DNA of 64,000 nucleotides from GCA-003244245 sp963823755 (lineage in GTDB: Bacteria; Actinomycetota; Actinomycetes; Mycobacteriales; Pseudonocardiaceae). The stretch is from the NCBI GenBank assembly GCA_963823755.1, contig CAWGMP010000018.1, positions 1 to 64,000 of the forward strand, read 5' to 3'. The position numbers and the translations under genes were made by a program. Shown in pieces: positions 61,078 through 64,000 of this stretch. Within the stretch, counting starts at the first letter, position 1. Every line of letters starts with the position of its first letter. The notes beneath the pieces were generated by a model. It was not told the DNA's origin. It worked only from the letters and a program-made list of their open reading frames with translations, and made no database searches.

Positions 61078-61524
61078 TCACCGCTTCGGATCGACCAAGA
61101 CGAACGACACGTAGTGGTCCCCGGTGTAGTACAGCTCGGTGGCACCGCTAGTGATCAGGCGGCGGGGGCCCCGATCGTGGGTTCCCGGTGTCGGGACCGT
61201 GTACTCCCGGTAGTAACCGGACTGCCGCAGCGGCAACCGTCCCTCCCTGTTGCCGAACACGATCCCGTCCTGCCGGTAGGGAAACGGGCCACCGTGTTGG
61301 ATCAGCTGCCACACCTGCGCAACCTGCGGCGGTAGCTGTGACAAAGCGCGCACCGGCGCGCCGGCCACTGAGGCAACGGCCGCGGGCCGATCATTGACAG
61401 GCGAGCCGCTACCGGGGAGGTTAGCGCCAGGTGGGCCCACCAGCGTGTGACGCCCCAACCAGCCGCCGGCCACCAGCAGGAACAGGCCGATCAGCGCGGC
61501 GCTCACCCGCCGACGTGACGTCAC
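61078..61524 (-). CDS. Secreted/anchored ribonuclease (barnase/RNase Sa family)
   Basis: 148 residues with an N-terminal hydrophobic helix (VSAALIGLFLLVAGGWLG), then the microbial RNase core: GGPFPYRQDGIVFGNREGRL, YYREYTVPTPGTHDRGPRRL and YYTGDHYVSFVLVD, with the expected Glu, Arg and His. GTG 61524 overlaps the upstream stop. A guanyl-preferring RNase outside the membrane. Confidence 0.88.
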   Translation of the reverse strand: MTSRRRVSAALIGLFLLVAGGWLGRHTLVGPPGANLPGSGSPVNDRPAAVASVAGAPVRALSQLPPQVAQVWQLIQHGGPFPYRQDGIVFGNREGRLPLRQSGYYREYTVPTPGTHDRGPRRLITSGATELYYTGDHYVSFVLVDPKR

Positions 61525-61742
61525 CGGCGCCCCTGCGGATCCTCTGCGTCCACGGCGTAGCAGTGGCCGAGCCGTTCGAAGATCAGGCCGACGGCCCGGT
61601 CGAGAGCCCGGGCGGCCCCCCAGCAGACGGGCAGCAGCACCGGCATGAGAAGAGCCACTTGCAGCGCGAGGCCGAGCTGGGTGAGCCATAGCTCCACCCC
61701 ATCCCACCCACGGTCCACCGCGTCCCACCCCGTCCACAGCAC
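61521..61742 (-). CDS. Small membrane protein in the RNase operon
   Basis: About 73 residues with one helix (LALQVALLMPVLLPVCWGAA) and a C-terminal RALDRAVGLIFERLGHCYAV. GTG 61742 is a best guess. It overlaps the RNase start by 4 bp, so the three genes form a unit. Possible export or immunity helper; no family known to me. Confidence 0.5.
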   Translation of the reverse strand: MLWTGWDAVDRGWDGVELWLTQLGLALQVALLMPVLLPVCWGAARALDRAVGLIFERLGHCYAVDAEDPQGRR

Positions 61743-61801
61743 AGCCGCAGAGTAACTCGCCCGCGGGGGCCCACCGGCAGCCGGCACTACGGTGGGGTGG
61801 C

Positions 61802-62770
61802 ATGTTCGCTGTCTATGCCGCCGAGCCGAATCCCCAGGACCCGCTGGCCTCACTGCGTAGCGGCGATCGCCCTGACCCAGAAGTGCCCGAAGGCACCGTG
61901 GCGGTCACCGTCGCAGCGGCCAGCCTGAATATGCACGACTTGTGGACGCTGCGCGGAGTCGGCATCACACCCGAGCAGTTCCCGATGATCCTGGGATGTG
62001 ACGGTGCTGGAGTACTGCCCCACGGCTCCGAGGTGGTGATCTACCCTGTGGTGACCACCTCGGGTTGGATCGGCGACGAGACTCTCGACCCACGCCGCAC
62101 ACTGCTCACCGAGAAGCTACCGGGTACGTTCGCGGACACCGTTGTGGTCCCCGAGCGCAATGTGGTGCCCAAGCCGCCGTCACTGACCTTCCCGGAAGCC
62201 GCCTGTATGGGTACCGCGTGGCTCACCGCCTACCGGATGCTGTTCGTCAAATCCGGGCTGCGGGCCGGCCAGACCATGCTCGTGCAGGGCGCATCGGGAG
62301 GGGTGTCCACGGCGCTGGTGCAGCTCGGCCGGGCCGCCGGGATGCGAGTCTGGGCAACCGGGCGCACCGAGGGCAAGCGCGAGCTGGCCCGCTCGCTGGG
62401 AGCGCAGCAGGCGTTCGAGCCCGGTGCTCGCCTGCCCGAACGGGTGGATGCGGTGTTCGAGACCGTCGGCAAAGCCACCTGGTCACATTCGGCGAAATCA
62501 CTCAAGCCGGGCGGGATCATCGTCTGTTCCGGCGCCACCAGCGGTGACGCCGAGCGCGCCGAGCTGCAGCGACTGTTCTTCCTGCAGCTACGGATGGTCG
62601 GCTCCACCATGGGCACCCGCGACGAGCTACGCGACCTGATGTCCTTTCTGGACATCACCGGGCTACGCCCGCAGATCGGTGCGGTGCTGCCGATGTCCGA
62701 CGCGGAGTCGGGCTTCAAGGCGATGCTCGACGGCGACACCGCCGGCAAGATCGTCTTCACTCGCACGTGA
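61802..62770 (+). CDS. MDR-superfamily NADPH-dependent oxidoreductase
   Basis: A 322-residue quinone-oxidoreductase-like MDR. SLNMHDLWTLRGVG and LGCDGAGVLPHGSEVV at the front, QGASGGVSTALVQLGRAAGM the NADPH motif. No structural-zinc lobe, so zinc-independent. ATG 61802. Divergent from the RNase unit. Confidence 0.9.
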   Translation: MFAVYAAEPNPQDPLASLRSGDRPDPEVPEGTVAVTVAAASLNMHDLWTLRGVGITPEQFPMILGCDGAGVLPHGSEVVIYPVVTTSGWIGDETLDPRRTLLTEKLPGTFADTVVVPERNVVPKPPSLTFPEAACMGTAWLTAYRMLFVKSGLRAGQTMLVQGASGGVSTALVQLGRAAGMRVWATGRTEGKRELARSLGAQQAFEPGARLPERVDAVFETVGKATWSHSAKSLKPGGIIVCSGATSGDAERAELQRLFFLQLRMVGSTMGTRDELRDLMSFLDITGLRPQIGAVLPMSDAESGFKAMLDGDTAGKIVFTRT

Positions 62771-62772
62771 CA

Positions 62773-62910
62773 CTACTGGCGCAGACCGTCCAGTAACCGG
62801 GCAGACACGATGGTGATCGGGAACGGCCGTTCGGTGGTGAACTTCTCCTCCCCGCAGACGCTCGCCACCTCCGCGTAGCGCCCACCGACAGTTCCGCGCA
62901 CCCTGTGGTC
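62773..62910 (-). pseudogene. Uma2-family C-terminal fragment
   Basis: The minus strand reads GGRYAEVASVCGEEKFTTER, PFPITIVSARLLDGLRQ and stops TAG 62775, like the tail of the Uma2 protein at 12.1 kb (YQEVARVVADKVFEAHLPFT). The nuclease core is absent. Confidence 0.7.
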
Positions 62911-62979
62911 ACGGATTGGGTGCCTGGGATGACACATCGTGTTGTGGGACGCACCCACCCGTGATCACGGCCCCACGAG

Positions 62980-64000
62980 CTACTTCTTGGTGGGTTTGGT
63001 CGGGTCGTTGGTGGAGAGGGCGGCCACGAAGGCTTCTTGGGGGACCTCGACGCGGCCGATCGTCTTCATCCGCTTCTTGCCCTCCTTCTGCTTCTCCAGC
63101 AGCTTGCGCTTGCGGGTGATATCCCCGCCGTAGCACTTGGCCAGCACGTCCTTGCGGATGGCGCGGATGGTCTCCCGAGCGATGATCCGGGAGCCGATCG
63201 CGGCCTGGATCGGCACCTCGAACTGCTGGCGCGGGATGAGCTGCACGCAGCTTGGTCGCCATCGACGTGCCATAGCCATAGGCGGCCTCGCGGTGCACGA
63301 TCGCGGAGAACGCGTCCACCGGTTCGCCCTGCAGCAAGATGTCCACCTTCACCAGGTCGGCGATCTGCTCACCGACCTCCTCGTAGTCCATCGAGGCGTA
63401 CCCGCGGGTGCGCGACTTCAGGGCGTCGAAGAAATCGAACACGATCTCGGCCATCGGCAGGGTGTAACGCAACTCCACCCGCGACTCCGACAGGTAATCC
63501 ATCCCCAGCAACGTGCCGCGGCGACCCTGGCAAAGCTCCATGATCGTGCCGACGAACTCCGAGGGCGCGATGACGGTGCACCGGACCACCGGCTCGTACA
63601 CCTCAGCGACCCTGCCGTCAGGCCAGTCCGCGGGGTTGGTGACGGTCTGCTCGATACCGTCGTCGCGGACCACCCGGTAGACCACGTTGGGCGCGGTGGA
63701 GATGAGATCGAGGTCGAACTCGCGCTGCAACCTGTCCCGGGTGATCTCCAGATGAAGCAGGCCGAGAAACCCGCAGCGGAAACCGAACCCCAGCGCGGCA
63801 GAAGTCTCCGGTTGGTAGCTCAGCGCGGCATCGTTGAGCCGCAGCTTGTCCAACGCATCGCGCAGCTCCGGGTAGTCCGAGCCGTCCATCGGGTACAGCC
63901 CGGCGAACACCATCGGCTTGGGCGTGCGGTAGCCGGGCAACGCGACGGTGGCGCCGTTGCGCTCACTGGTCACCGTGTCCCCGACCCGCGACTGCCGGAC
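62980..64000 (-). CDS. lepA: Elongation factor 4 (LepA), 3' part, frameshifted
   Basis: The gene enters from beyond 64000. The frame reads LPGYRTPKPMVFAGLYPMDG, GFGFRCGFLGLLHLEITRDR, MDYLSESRVELRYTLPMAEI and AAYGYGTSMATKLR, then shifts near 63245. In the next frame it goes on QLIPRQQFEVPIQAAIGSRI and KCYGGDITRKRKLLEKQKEG to TAG/TAA at 62980. Expected KLRELIPRQ reads across CGTGCAGCTCATC, an extra base. Either a real mutation or a base-calling error. EF4 aids stalled ribosomes and is not essential. Confidence 0.9.

Noticed and set aside
1..64000. CRISPR array or cas genes
   Set aside because: No regularly spaced direct repeats or Cas-like proteins seen.

Overview
This is a high-GC actinobacterial chromosome segment. 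Gene content and order (dnaG, dgt, glyS, ArsR-Zur pair, uppS, recO, era, CBS-domain protein, ybeY, phoH, rsmE, dnaJ2, hrcA, hemW, lepA) follow the Mycobacterium tuberculosis dnaG-to-lepA block. Protein style (GTG starts, 4-bp ATGA/GTGA overlaps, ATP-grasp RiPP genes, AICE-type relics) suggests Pseudonocardiaceae or a close relative. Everything below was read from the sequence by eye; no database search was run.

Layout. 0-3.1 kb: 3' end of a Nei/Fpg DNA glycosylase, small proteins and a D-aminoacylase-like amidohydrolase. 3.28-8.72 kb: a decayed integrative element at tRNA-Asn. It has a 51-bp duplication of the tRNA 3' part, an integrase C-terminal relic, a multiply frameshifted AICE-type gene, an alcohol dehydrogenase, and a lower-GC regulator/M20-peptidase operon. 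8.8-12 kb: methyltransferase and dnaG. 12.1-20.2 kb: accessory block between dnaG and dgt, with a Uma2 nuclease, esterase, AMP ligase/acyltransferase/phosphosulfolactate-synthase-like/VOC operon, regulator relic and secreted protein. 20.3-36.3 kb: conserved housekeeping block, mostly on the minus strand. 36.3-46.6 kb: mosaic island with a graspetide (ATP-grasp RiPP) cluster whose precursor and ligase each carry an in-frame TAG, tRNA-Lys fragment, integrase relic, HigBA-like TA pair, broken Fic gene, and an intact IS66 element with 8-bp target duplication beside a cis-prenyltransferase fragment. 47.1-50.8 kb: an unusual three-gene cluster (BesD-like Fe/2OG oxygenase, carnitine/choline-type O-acyltransferase, SAM methyltransferase). 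50.9-52.1 kb: hemW. 52.15-58.5 kb: cysteine leader peptide plus a fully overlapping assimilatory sulfate-reduction operon (sir, zinc-ribbon, cysH, cysC, cysD, cysN, chelatase). 58.6-62.9 kb: nucleotidyltransferase pair, PIN relic, enoyl-CoA hydratase, RNase/barstar operon, dehydrogenase, Uma2 relic. 62.98-64 kb: 3' part of lepA with a frameshift.

How the genes work together. The cys operon takes activated sulfate to sulfide and includes its own siroheme chelatase; a leader peptide with one Cys codon near its end probably couples it to cysteine supply. The 47-50.8 kb genes look like a small-molecule pathway that hydroxylates, methylates and acylates an amino-acid-like substrate. This cluster and the amber-interrupted graspetide locus are the best candidates for undescribed biology here. 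The gaps between conserved genes (dnaG/dgt, hrcA/hemW, hemW/lepA) have repeatedly taken in foreign DNA.
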